From the NCBI GenBank assembly GCA_030762175.1, contig CM060843.1, forward strand, positions 118,784,869 to 118,848,868: a stretch of 64,000 nt of DNA, given 5' to 3'. The position numbers and the translations under genes were made by a program. The stretch's first letter is position 1. The number at the start of each line of letters is the position of its first letter. The stretch is from Metallyticus violacea. Lineage: Eukaryota > Arthropoda > Insecta > Mantodea > Metallyticidae. Below the pieces are notes generated by a model. It saw only the letters and a list, made by a program, of their open reading frames with translations. It did no database searches and was not told the DNA's origin. Shown piece by piece: positions 53,633-64,000 of the stretch.

Positions 53633-54971
53633 GTGGATCCCAACCATGTATAAATAGTTGAGTTGGCGGGTCAGTGAGAATCCCAATTAGTAGTAAATAT
53701 CATATTTCGTAAACAATTCATTTACGCATTATTGTTTACTGAAACTTCATTGATTCTTTTTGTTCATTGTTCGTATATTCAAACTAACATTGTAAAGATT
53801 TGTTGAAACAGGAAGATTGGAAGAAAGCAGTAGTTATCCGTGTTTTTAAAATAAAAAACAAAACTACCGTGATAATTATACGGGTATTATTATTGTAACT
53901 GCATCATATAAGTTTGTGCAAACATTATAACAAGGCGTTTAAATTTTATAAATGAAGTGCTATACGCAGATTGTACATTTATACTGCAGCAAATAATAAA
54001 AAGGGATGTATATTATCTGGAAACCCATATGTTATATATTATTTGTTGACTAAACGAAAGTTTTAGCCAAGCTATGAAAAAAAAAAATATGGATACTAAT
54101 GTATACAAATGATATCTACCCCATTATCTAATAAAAGCTATAGAAAGTTTATACTGTAATGTTTCCTTTTGAGATAGACAACGGAATGGGGATCTATAGT
54201 TATGAAGGAACTAACAAAGGAACAAGACAAGACTGCTCTCTTTCTCCATTCATCTCTAGATGCAGCTATGTAGGAACGATGCAATAAATTCTATTTCATT
54301 TTAATAGCTTATGAACTATTACTTTAAATATATACGATCAGATAGTTATGGTAATATCTTAAAATGAGCTTCAATTAGCCTCTCACCAAATTTAATGCAT
54401 ATCACAATAACACAACTCATATCTCCATGAAAAGGTTGAAAGTAATTGCGTTTTAAGGTAAGAACCCAGAATATATAAAATATCAATAAATAATTTAACT
54501 ATTTAACAAGAAGTAATTACATTTATCAGGGCTATTTCATTACATATGAAGCAGAAGAAAAGGATCAAAACATTATTGTAAAAATTCAATGGGTGTGCAG
54601 GACAACTAAACGCACACTAGCTAGTAAAGTAGAAGAGATGCGATGTTAAACTTTTTAAACTAATGGCAGTGCCAACACCGAACTAGGCACTGAGAATATC
54701 AGATAGGAAATAAATTGAGTCAGCTGAGATGATGTAGCTAAGGACGAGATGAAATACGAAATAATAGAATTAGAATTAGATAAAAAATATTTAATTAAAA
54801 TGAAAAGATAGGAGAAAGTAAAAAAGATTGGTATGAGCATATTCTTCGAATATAAAAATGACAATACTGCCCTGACCACGTCGTCAAATACCTAGATGTG
54901 AGACGGCATTGAAAGAGATTCACGAACTGAATATCCTTGAGCGATCGGAACGGATCTTTGATCCAATTGGT

Positions 54972-54972
<1 letters not shown>
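53633..54972. other. No gene recognised
   Basis: AT-rich, with no supported gene or repeat family. Confidence 0.5.
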
Positions 54973-55026
<54 letters not shown>

Positions 55027-55062
55027 CATCATCATCATGATTATCATTATCATCATCATCTT
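54973..55062. repeat. (ATT)n/(ATC)n compound microsatellite
   Basis: A run of about 17 ATT units passes into ATC units and then ATT/ATC mixtures. The overlapping poly-Tyr and poly-Ile reading frames on the two strands are artefacts of this repeat. Confidence 0.95.
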
Positions 55063-55502
55063 CAAATTATTTACTTCACTTTTGAAAAACATATTGTACG
55101 ATTATATTTGTACTCCTTTTAAGTTGTATTAACAATTTTGTTTGTGGCATAGAGTTCCCTTCCAGTGTAACTTCCTGAAATTTGCACTAAAGCTATTCTG
55201 CTTACCGAAATCGCCTTTAGCATTGCAGTTGACGTTATTGATAGAGTAGAAAATTTAAACAAAGCTACCATTAGGAAGATGGATAATACCATTCTTATTC
55301 CACATTTACATATCTGGTACAATTAAAGAACAGCATAACACAGACTTGAACTTTGAAAATTAATAATATAAAGTAATTATAATTTTATTTCCTGTTGGTC
55401 AGCTAATCTTTAAAATGTCAGGAAATAGAGTTGAATTTCCTAGCCACAAATTATAGAAAAAATTCTAAATGAATCCAAAAGTATCCTTTTCTTAAGCTAA
55501 TG
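55063..55502. other. No gene recognised
   Basis: No supported feature. The reading frame at 55119-55322 (-) has no recognisable domain. Confidence 0.45.
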
Positions 55503-55511
55503 ATGTTTAGG

Positions 55512-55808
55512 GATTTGATTTGGTTTACTTACGGACGCTCTTTAACATTTCAGGTCATCAGTGTCCCATTCAAATCAGGGCGTGAAACGGCCTGCAAATT
55601 TTGCTCAGAGGCCTCTTCTTTCAAACTTGAGGTACTTTATAGTGCCGTATATCTACGTCATAGGACCCACGGCTTTACTTCCCCTTCGAAGGAAGCCTTA
55701 CGTAGGGTTTTTACGCCAGAAAAAAATTCATCGGTCCTGGCCGAGATCGAACCCGCGATCTTGGGTTTAGGAGGCAAGTATGGTTACCACTACACCACCA
55801 GGACCGAT
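55512..55808 (-). repeat. SINE family A, full-length copy A9 with TSD
   Basis: The best-preserved family A copy. The minus-strand head CGGTCCTGGTGGTGTAGTGG has a B box GGGTTCGATCTC. It is followed by the body with TTCCTTCGAAGGGGAAG and an AACCAAATCAAATC tail. A 9-base target-site duplication, ATGTTTAGG, lies at 55503-55511 and 55809-55817. The reading frames at 55500-55850 and 55561-55770 (+) are antisense shadows of the element. Confidence 0.93.
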
Positions 55809-56179
55809 ATGTTTAGGAAAAAAATGCTCTGCGATGATAAATTATACTAGAGAAAATAAAGTAATTAAGTTAACATTTTATACTGAAACAAAACTGAAAT
55901 ATACATTTGGAAGTACATTTTCCCATGAGATTGCAGATAATGTACATCTCGTAAAAGACGAGAGACAGTTGTTTCAAAATAGCAGCTACGCCCAAGACGT
56001 TCGACACAGTTCAGTTACGGAGTGCGATCGATTTCTTTGGTCAAAAGAACAGAAACATCTTAAATCTATATGAATTGTGTGCACTGTATAGCGACACGAG
56101 CATGAAATGTCTAACAGGTGTGCAAAGCTCCACACGCAAGAGTTGTAAATATTTTCGATGAGCCCCATTCTAGACAGCT

Positions 56180-57420
56180 TTGCACCTCCTACTCATAGAA
56201 CAATGTTCATGTTGTGGACAACAATATAGTGGACATTTCACTCGGCGGTGCATACACCATGATCATTTGAAGGTATCAGCGAGATGGGTCCCTCACACCA
56301 CAGCATGTTGTCACGATTCTTTTGTGCGTAGGGATCGCACATGATTTAGGAAAGGCAGAAATATTTGATATATCATAAAACATTAAATTTTAATAAGTTC
56401 AGATTGCCAAATAGTGCAAAAAGAAATGTCTAATAATAGTACAAAGGCCGAATGATGGTACCAGCTGAAACATCAATTATCTTACAGGCACAGGAGCTAA
56501 GCCAAATCGAAAAGCTGAAAAAAACTTTTCGGGAGCAACCTTAACTTGTATCACAGGTGTTTCTGCGTGCACATAACCAAACACATTGTGACCCTCATTG
56601 TCGCCCACATAACTAACTACATGCCCGACGGATTACTCTGTAATGTTATTCAGCAGTATGACCTTTGCATTTCACAAACATTTACGATGTTTCCTTTAAA
56701 TTTGAACCTACTTTAATATAATTTTAGTATAGTTTTTTAAATATTTATAGATCATCTGCATTCGTGACAATATTAAGGGCCGTATGGGATACAGTCTTGA
56801 ACCTTTGCTCATGTACCATAGGGCTGGAAACGCATTTACCGGGGACAAATCGTGGGCGTTTCATTACACCCCGAACGAAAGCGACAGAATACGATATGGA
56901 AACGCACAAACTCGCCCAAAATTCAGGATAACACAGTCTACAGGAAGGATTTTGCTTGTCGTTTTCTGCGACACCCAGGTTATCATTCTTGTTGATTTTT
57001 GCGATAAAAGCAGTAACGGTGATTTCGGTTGCATATTGTGCCAAACTGGATCTTCTATGAGCTGCTCTGCGTCGTAAACGTCCAATCTCTGGAGGTGGTC
57101 ATCATTCTACATGACAATGCTCTCCCCATGTGGCTGCATCAGTGACTCCTGGCATTGTGAAATAATCATCTAGCATACAGTCTAGACATAGCCCCGTCAG
57201 ACTTTCACCTGTTCAGAACCACTGAAGGAGCACCTTGCCGGCAAACACTTCAGCAGCGTCGTGAAAGTTGTGACAGCCGTGCCTCGTTGGTTGCGCGTCG
57301 AACCGAACAATTTCTGTAGCATGAGTATCCAGCAATTGGTGTCACGTGGGATACATAAATAAAGTGAATGGATGCTATGTGGAAAAGTATGGTAATGTTC
57401 AACAATGTATGTTACATTTT
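56180..57420 (+). pseudogene. Mariner-family transposon relic, interrupted
   Basis: In shifting plus frames there are two separated parts. At about 56240-56310, HDHLKVSARWVPHTT matches the block after the helix-turn-helix (HDHLxxRKVSARWVPH). From about 56840 come FTGDKSWAFHYTPNES, then STGRILLVVFCDTQVIILVDF. Then LRRKRP and a damaged HDNA block near 57105-57125, LAPSDFHLF (57190-57225), and a C-terminal stretch ending near 57355. These are the two catalytic regions and the tail of a mariner transposase. The roughly 400 bases at about 56340-56740 do not fit and may be an insertion. Stops and frameshifts abound, and the N-terminus and termini are not recognisable. Confidence 0.75.
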
Positions 57421-59164
57421 GTGCGAGTACATTTCCGTTTGACTGTAAAAATTACTGATTATTTTTAGTTTTCCCTCTTTTAGAAAATAAAATTATAGAC
57501 ATTTATTCTTTTAATTATCTACTTGGAATTTAACATGCGTGATCATATAAGGAGAATAATTCAATATTACATAAATTTCGAAATACTTGTAGTATTGTAA
57601 ACAGATTTCTAAAATAACATTAAATTCAAATAAACAACATTTTGTATAGTAATAATACTAGCAATTTTAAGATATAGGTGTGAATACTGGACTATGACTA
57701 TGAAAGCCTAAAGAAGTATTTAGATCAGAAATAAAATAAGGAATTATTTGGAATACATGGAATCATCCTTAAATATTTATCCCTTTTATAGAACAACTTT
57801 GTAAAGTTAATGAATGCTAAATATGTTACACGAGCTCTAAATGGCAGTGATTTCACTATGAACCCTTTTCATTTCAAGGTATTATTCCCCTAAGATCCAC
57901 AGTAGCTCAAAAACCTCACGAAATACATACTTCTGCTTATGCTGATTTATAAATGTGCTGTCATAGGCAAAAAAATTTAGCAAACGATGTTTTATTCATC
58001 TTAGTCTTAATAAAATTGAAGGAAAGAAGTCTGACGGTATCAAGTCTTATAAGCGTGGTGCCCATGCTGCAGTTCAGTTCAACCAATCCAACATTTTTGT
58101 TCCTGTGATTCCAACAATTGCTATATCATGTCCAAGTGACCAACACCCTTAACTGTAAGTTCCCTAAATGTGAAAGGACCGTATACATTTATTTTCCAAA
58201 CCTAGTTAACTCTCTTGGACACTATGTGGCAGTTCTACCGGCTCTAAATTGAGCTGTCTGATTGAAATAAATTTATTTACAGAACACAAATGTAGAAGGC
58301 TCCCTCAAACTAAAAAGGAGCTTTATCATCAGGTTCTTTGTGTGATATTAAAGTGTAGAACCTGAAAATCACTCTAGAAGGATTGCGTCACATTATTCTC
58401 AGTCTCCCAACCAATTGGAACAAGAGCAGGTAACAACATTACCCAGCGTGATGAGGATGGACAATAAGATGAATATTAGTAAGCAGTAGACAGGACACGC
58501 TTTTTCGTGAATTCGTTAATTTTCTTTTTGTGTTCAGGCCAATCAAAAAAGGGGTTTATATGGTTAACACTAAAAAGGGAATAGCAATCGGGAAGAACAG
58601 TGCGATCTTTGAGCTCGCTTTTATACGCCGGGAGGAAAAAAAGTTTTGGTCTTTCTTCTAAATTAGTATGACCATTAGTCCGACTCGGTAACCGAACCAT
58701 TATCAAGTTTTGTTAATGATTATTTATTTAATTGTAAAGAATTAACTTTTATTTTAAGCATTTTAGCTCATGCATTTTTATCTATGCCCAATTTCCTGTA
58801 AATCAAGGTAAAACTTAAATTCTTTCAAATAGTTTTAAATAGAGATTTGATCATTTATTTGAGAGTTTGAAGTTAAATGGTGTGTTCTATATGCGGCAGT
58901 GATTTAAAGTTTCCTTGTTGCAATATCTTTGCATGTTAACCATAATTTTGCTAATCATGATATCTGTAAATTACTTTCTCCCTTACTGAAAAGTTCTCTC
59001 TCTCCCGCCACATTCTGAGCAAACTTCCTAATTTGATGTTCTTGTCCAGACATCAGTGAGAAGGGGTCGAATTCAGCACAATAAAGAATTTGGTAGTATA
59101 AATGAAAGACAAGTTACAATAAATATATCTAACTACAAAAATATATCCGAACACAACCACATTA
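57421..59164. other. No gene recognised
   Basis: AT-rich, with no supported gene. The reading frame at 58476-58706 (-) has no recognisable domain. Confidence 0.5.
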
Positions 59165-59173
59165 TAAAAATAG

Positions 59174-59444
59174 TCGATTCTGTGGTTTATTGGTAGCCAT
59201 ACTTGCCTCGTAGATCCAAGGTAGTGGGTTCAAGCCCGAATGATGGATCTTTTAGTATTTCCTTCGGAAAGGAAGTGAAGCCGTGGATCTTTGCCTTATA
59301 TTTACGGCATGTAAAAGAACTTCAAGCTTAAAAGAAGAGCCTTTGAGCAACATTTATCAAATGTTTCACGCCCTGAATTGAATGAGACGCTAATGATCAG
59401 AGATGTTAAATAGCGACCTTAAATAAATCAAAAATAAAAAAAGG
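59174..59444 (+). repeat. SINE family A, full-length copy A10 with TSD
   Basis: The plus-strand head TCGATTCTGTGGTTTATTGG has B-box-like GGGTTCAAGCCC. It is followed by the body TTCCTTCGGAAAGGAAGTGA and an AATAAATCAAAAATAAAAAA tail. A 9-base direct repeat, TAAAAATAG, at 59165-59173 and 59445-59453 is a likely target-site duplication, though it is AT-rich and so less decisive. Confidence 0.85.
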
Positions 59445-59453
59445 TAAAAATAG

Positions 59454-61237
59454 AAGACTGGAAGGTTCACCCAAACGAATATAAAAGTTGGAAGCTCATT
59501 CCAGAATAGGCATTAACAATGAATATAATAATTTTTCTTTCACTTTCATTTTTTATTCTGATAATTAAATACAACGGCTGATATGCAGTATATATTTTCA
59601 AAAGCAACAGCATTTAACCTAACCACCTGTTAAAATGAATCTGGAGAATAAATATGGCATTACACCTTACGTTTTTGCACTAGTAATGAAATCTACGGTT
59701 GTGTTTAGTACTAGTCACAAACATTACATTTGTGTAGAAAGGCAGGAAGAACAGCGCTTGGGTGTGATTAGGTTTTAGTTGCTCTTAAGGAGAAAAGAGA
59801 GCTCAAGGCGCTGTTAATGTCAGGAGATGGCACAGAGCTACAGGGGATGAATACGGCAGGGATAATTACGTAACTCCACCCTCTTTGTGTACAAACAGCG
59901 GCGGATTGAGGCAAGTCTGTTTCTTCCTCCTTAGACCTCCAAAGTCTGTTAGCTAAAAGAGAAAGTCGAAGTTACCTTTTGTACAGCTAATTTATACCTT
60001 CAGAATTAGTATTTGTCTCAAGCTTAGACTTTTTTAACTGTAGTGGTTGCGGTAGTGGCAGTTTATTTGTATTATGTAATTACATATACATATTGCAAAT
60101 ATATTTTATACATGGGTCATCAACCAAACATGCTTAAGTATAGAGCATAATTAGGGTGAGAAATAAACAACGAAAACATAAAAAATAATAGTAAATAAAT
60201 AAAAATAGGAAAAACGGTATTTATATATCTGAATGAAAACAGCTCATTTGTTTCCAAGTTACTGCGTCCTAAGCAGAAAATAACTTGCCTCGAGCTGTGG
60301 CTAGGAGAATGCGAGCTGAAACAAGTCTCAGCATGCCAGTCGACACCTATTATGTTCTGGAAACTGCGTTTTTCTCAAGTTCTCCCAGTACATTCGAATG
60401 GAATAGTACACATTCCCCATCCGTTCCAAAATTGGGTAGATTCTCCTACCAAAAATTATCCTAATTGTTTAGCCTTCCAACCTTTCCGTCTAAACCAGAC
60501 AATTTCTCATCTTGCCTTTCTCCCTAGAACAAGCCCAGGTTAGTAGAAGATATCTATACTTGTATTACCGAAATGAATGTATGTTTTGTATTGCTCGTAT
60601 AGTGTAGGACAAGCTTTGGGGACCTCCCCCCCCCCCCAGTATATCAGAGATTTGTCTGAGAAACAACTTTATCAAATCTCTACAATCTCTTTCAGTATAC
60701 GTTTAGTACTAACAGAGATCGAATATGTAAACGAGAGGAAATAATTTATTTATTCATAAATTAAAACATTTTCAAATAGTTTTAGTATGAGATATAGGAA
60801 ATATTCACAACTTCTACTTAATATTTTTGGTGTATTCTGGAGAATTTTCAGGTATCTCGCTGCGGTGTGTTACTGTTTCGAAGAAAGGAATAACAATAGA
60901 TATGAAGAACTCGGTGGATAGTGTGAAGTCTAAGGCACAAAGATAACACTGCTCAATAGTGAAGAATTCGAAGCTATAATATATATCCAATTCTGTGCTA
61001 AATTTTTTGGTTCAGCTTTATTTCATATTAGCATTTTGTTGTTGTTAAATGTGCATATAGCCGGTAGCGGTTAGTTATATTACATATATTTTCACGTATG
61101 ATAGATGATTGTTTTCGTAATATTAGCGAAAAAGAAGACCTTTAATATGGTATATGGTTTTAATGTGTTTTATTTATTGCAACTTTGACTGCATTGATCT
61201 TCTTGTGATATCTATAGATTGTGGACTGAATACTGTA
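59454..61237. other. No gene recognised; one poly-C run
   Basis: A run of 12 C at 60626-60637. The stretch 59.73-60.0 kb is GC-richer than its surroundings, but I recognise no gene in it. Confidence 0.5.
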
Positions 61238-61408
61238 GGGATTAATGATAATGAAATGGCGCAAATAGACTCCTTGACGACTTAAAGCAACCTAGCATTT
61301 ACCTTCTCAGGGCAAGGATGTGCTCTGAAAAACTTGACCTGACCGAGATTCCAACCCAGCACTTCCTGATTAACAGTCGCAAATGCTACTACTAGAACAC
61401 GGGGGCAG
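61238..61408 (-). repeat. SINE family D (tRNA-headed), single copy
   Basis: The minus-strand head reads GTGTTCTAGTAGTAGCATTT, GACTGTTAATC and GGGTTGGAATCTCGG, a tRNA-like A box, anticodon arm and degraded B box. The 3' part ends GCGCCATTTCATTATCATTA, a SINE 3' end style I associate with arthropod genomes. No target-site duplication was found and boundaries are approximate. Confidence 0.55.
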
Positions 61409-62995
61409 TCTGGGTATGTTACTATTTCGGCATAGTTTTCATATAAATAGAATAATTTAATGTTAATTAGTCATTGAAGGCTGCCAGAGCGAATTTAACA
61501 GAAGTTCTTAGAAACGAAAAAATTGGCACTAAATGGTCAAGAAGGGTTGCAATATTACGAAAGATATTAAACGGTACTTCAACACAAGTAATCCTGACCA
61601 CTGAAATTTGGTCCGATTCACAAGGACCCTACAGGGTAGCCGGAAGGTCTATGAAACTTCAACATAGCTTTGGCCATGGTGGAGGAATACAGTACAGCGC
61701 CATTTCTACCAGTGTTCAGTTTTTTTTTCCTATGTTCTTACATAATTTTTTCATAGAGGGATATATTATTTAAAGATAAATACTTAGACCTTATTAGGAG
61801 TCATAGCTTCAGGAAACGGCGATGCATAATGGGAAAAATAACGTAATAACATAATATTTATCATTATTATTATAATTTACTTTATTCACTGTTACCAGAA
61901 CTTTTAAAGTCATAGTTTTATGAGTTGATAAACTTAAAAAATGAAAACTATCAAAAAAGCTGTATGTAATAACCAAAACGCTCTCTGAATTTCAATACAC
62001 ATTGTATCTTACGAGGCTCCTATGGAATTGAAAAATACAAGAGTAATACTGTACTCCATGATTTTTTTTTATTTGTTGTATTGGTGTCTTATATATCCAC
62101 TGAGTTTCTTTCATGCTAGCTAAGGAAATAACAGCAAATAGTTGAGTGGTAAAGACTATTTAAACATTCCTGAAAATAACACTATGTTTCTCATATTAAG
62201 GGCATATCACAGATTTTTCTAACATCCTGTAACTTTTTTACTTGCAGTACATCAGAGCCTTGAAGAATATGCTTTCATATTGTTATTATTTCATTTGAAA
62301 ATGAGCAAATAGTGTAAAGAATTTACCTCCCTTTTCATATTGTTTTTTGTTATAAAAGCAACAAATTATTACTAATGGTATTTATTTTTTATAAAAACAG
62401 ATATAGTTAAATAATTTAAAATTTTCTACATACATTTGCTGCATAAAGTTTATAGATTTTAGATGCTACCTTTTCTTGAATTAACTTAAAATAAATTCAA
62501 GTTTGATACTATGATCATGGTAAGTGTATATGTGCCGCTCCATTCAAATTCTTCTTCACTGCTTGATGCATAAAAAACGAGTGCATGGGGCCAAATTGAG
62601 CCAATAAATAAACCTCAAAGTTTTTAGCTTTAATTTACCGTTTTTTTTTTCTTCTTCTCAGGCTAACCACCACTACCTCCCAGTTTCCGTGCTTGCATGC
62701 CAAGTATTACCTCCCACCCCCTGGATATGAAACACGAGCTTCATTTTAAAATACACTGCTTGTATAACCTTTTAAATATTAGCATATAGAGGACCTAGGT
62801 CTACCTGTGCGCTTGATGGGACCGGGAGCTTCGCCTCTCCTGCCCCCACCCCATCCATCCCTTCGTTGCCAACTTAAATTAACCGGGGCTCTGATATTTT
62901 GCCGAGGATTTCGGCAGTTCTAAGGCCTAAAAAAAATAAAGAAGGCCGCTCTAAGATGTATATTGTATATCTTAAAGCGATCATTTCATATATAA

Positions 62996-63000
<5 letters not shown>
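61409..63000. other. No gene recognised
   Basis: No supported gene. The 99-residue reading frame at 61474-61773 (+) has no recognisable domain. Confidence 0.5.

Positions 63001-63028
<28 letters not shown>
63001..63028. repeat. (TG)14 microsatellite
   Basis: Fourteen TG units preceded by a TATAAATATA stretch. It produces the poly-Thr-His stretch in the reading frame at 62874-63062 (-). Confidence 0.95.
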
Positions 63029-63032
<4 letters not shown>

Positions 63033-63799
63033 TAAATTGTAGCATAAACGCATTTCCGGCAATTACTTCAGTGATCAAATTGTAGAGTATAACTAAATGA
63101 GAAAGTTGTAATAATAATATCTTCATAATGTGCAGCAATTTTGTGGGAATTTAATTTGGGAGTAGTGATTCGGACTAGATTCAAGAATAACTACCAAACT
63201 AAAGAAGGATATAAAACCATAGTGTAATAAATCTTGTAAATATAGGTACTTATAACGATTATTTATTAATGTAATTATTTTTTAAAAATAAAAAACTTAA
63301 CTATTATGAAATAGACTTGGCGCAAATGAGTGTAAATTGTGTTGGCCTCCCCAGAGTTACTTCATATTATTTTTTTAAGAGCTAGAAAAAGAATGGATAT
63401 ACATATATACGTATATGTATAAATATATGGTACCGTTAAACATCCAAACCCTTATAAACAGTTCCAACTAGTGAAAACTGGTTTAAACGAAAGCTGCTAA
63501 TTCAAACTACTATTCCCTAGTTAGAACAAACCACATGAGCTCTTATATAGCGGAAAGCAGTTTAAAAAATTGAACTTACTTTAAAATGGTAGTCTGATAA
63601 GATTGAACTCCGTGACATTACAGCCGATTAATGAATATTCATAATATTAGAATATTATGTTTTATTTCAAACTGTAGTTACAGCTAAGAAGAAAGTATAT
63701 TGATTTTTCAAAAGTTGACAAAAAATGTATAATCAGTAATACTTATTAACAATATAATATCATCACAACATATCAGAATAGAATTTTCCCTTTAAGTAA
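63029..63799. other. No gene recognised
   Basis: AT-rich spacer with no supported gene or repeat family. A short palindromic TATACATATATACGTATATG run is near 63400. Confidence 0.5.
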
Positions 63800-64000
63800 A
63801 CCGCCACGGGTGGCCGAGATCGTTAAATCGCGGACTCGTGAGCGGGAGGTCTGGGGTTCGAATCCCGCCAGGACCGTGCTCCCTGACTGAGGTTTTTTCC
63901 AGGTTTTCCTCAGTCCTCATAAATGGCAAATGCCGGGGACGTACCCTAAACGTAGGCCTGGAACGTTTCCTTCCTTAAAAATAAATCCTTTCCCAATATA
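63800..64000 (+). repeat. SINE family B, copy B5, cut by the window end
   Basis: The best-preserved family B head: GGTGGCCGAGATCGTTAAAT (A box), GGACTCGTGAGCGGGAGGTC, then GGTTCGAATCCCGCC (perfect B box). The body begins CTCCCTGACTGAGG and runs off the window at CCTTTCCCAATATA. The internal promoter boxes look intact. The tail and downstream target-site duplication lie outside. Confidence 0.92.

Noticed and set aside
54892..55122. Poly-Ile and poly-Tyr proteins on opposite strands
   Set aside because: Produced by the ATT/ATC microsatellite.
55500..55850. 116-codon plus-strand reading frame
   Set aside because: It lies almost entirely on SINE copy A9 (antisense), which has a target-site duplication.
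62641..62705. Possible second copy of the family C SINE tail (poly-T then CTCAGGCTAACC)
   Set aside because: Similarity is limited to the first 40 or so bases and fades; may be coincidence around a T-rich run.
63800..63875. A functional tRNA gene
   Set aside because: A and B boxes are good, but the sequence continues into the family B SINE body with no mature tRNA 3' end; the same body follows the other heads.

Overview
The window looks like non-coding nuclear DNA from an animal, most likely an arthropod with a large, repeat-rich genome. It is AT-rich and has no open reading frame longer than about 130 codons. It carries tRNA-derived SINEs with target-site duplications, decayed mariner/Tc1-type transposases, microsatellites and homopolymer runs. 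I cannot name the species. The SINE body style and low gene density fit a large-genome insect or an arachnid, but this rests on general recollection. No bacterial-style operon, rRNA, CRISPR array or intact protein-coding gene is visible. Nearly all ATG-started reading frames are chance frames or lie across SINEs.

Layout. Region 1-5.6 kb is featureless apart from two well-bounded SINEs. At 5.77-6.44 kb the minus strand has the only convincing gene-control signal: a TATA box with heat-shock-element-like GAA/TTC arrays upstream and a splice donor about 440 bases downstream. Region 6.4-26 kb is mostly unremarkable, with a 38-base tandem triplication, two SINEs, a possible 88-base exon near 10.4 kb and a basic reading frame on the minus strand near 22 kb. 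Region 26-28.2 kb holds two fragments of a degraded transposase. Region 31.3-31.65 kb has a truncated SINE followed by a 155-base MITE-like hairpin. Region 41.5-45 kb is bounded by similar inverted termini and contains a 79-base duplication, an uninterrupted (AGT)419 microsatellite of 1,257 bases and an LTR-leader-like stretch. Region 46.4-47.84 kb is a nearly complete but frameshifted mariner on the minus strand. Region 49.9-64 kb has several SINEs, a zinc-finger-like relic (53.5 kb) and a second mariner relic (56.2-57.4 kb, plus strand), and ends inside a SINE.

SINE families. Family A has ten copies, with a tRNA-like head, a body and an ACCAAATCAA-type tail. Family B has five copies, with a different tRNA-like head and a CACCATTAAAAA tail. 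A family-A-related copy (C) and a further tRNA-headed family (D) have one copy each. Exact or near-exact target-site duplications of 9-14 bases, plus 5' truncation, point to LINE-type retrotransposition. No intact LINE partner is present.

I looked for an undescribed multi-gene system and did not find one. The points most worth a second look are the heat-shock-type promoter with its apparent first exon, the very long pure AGT array, and the well-dated insertion structures.
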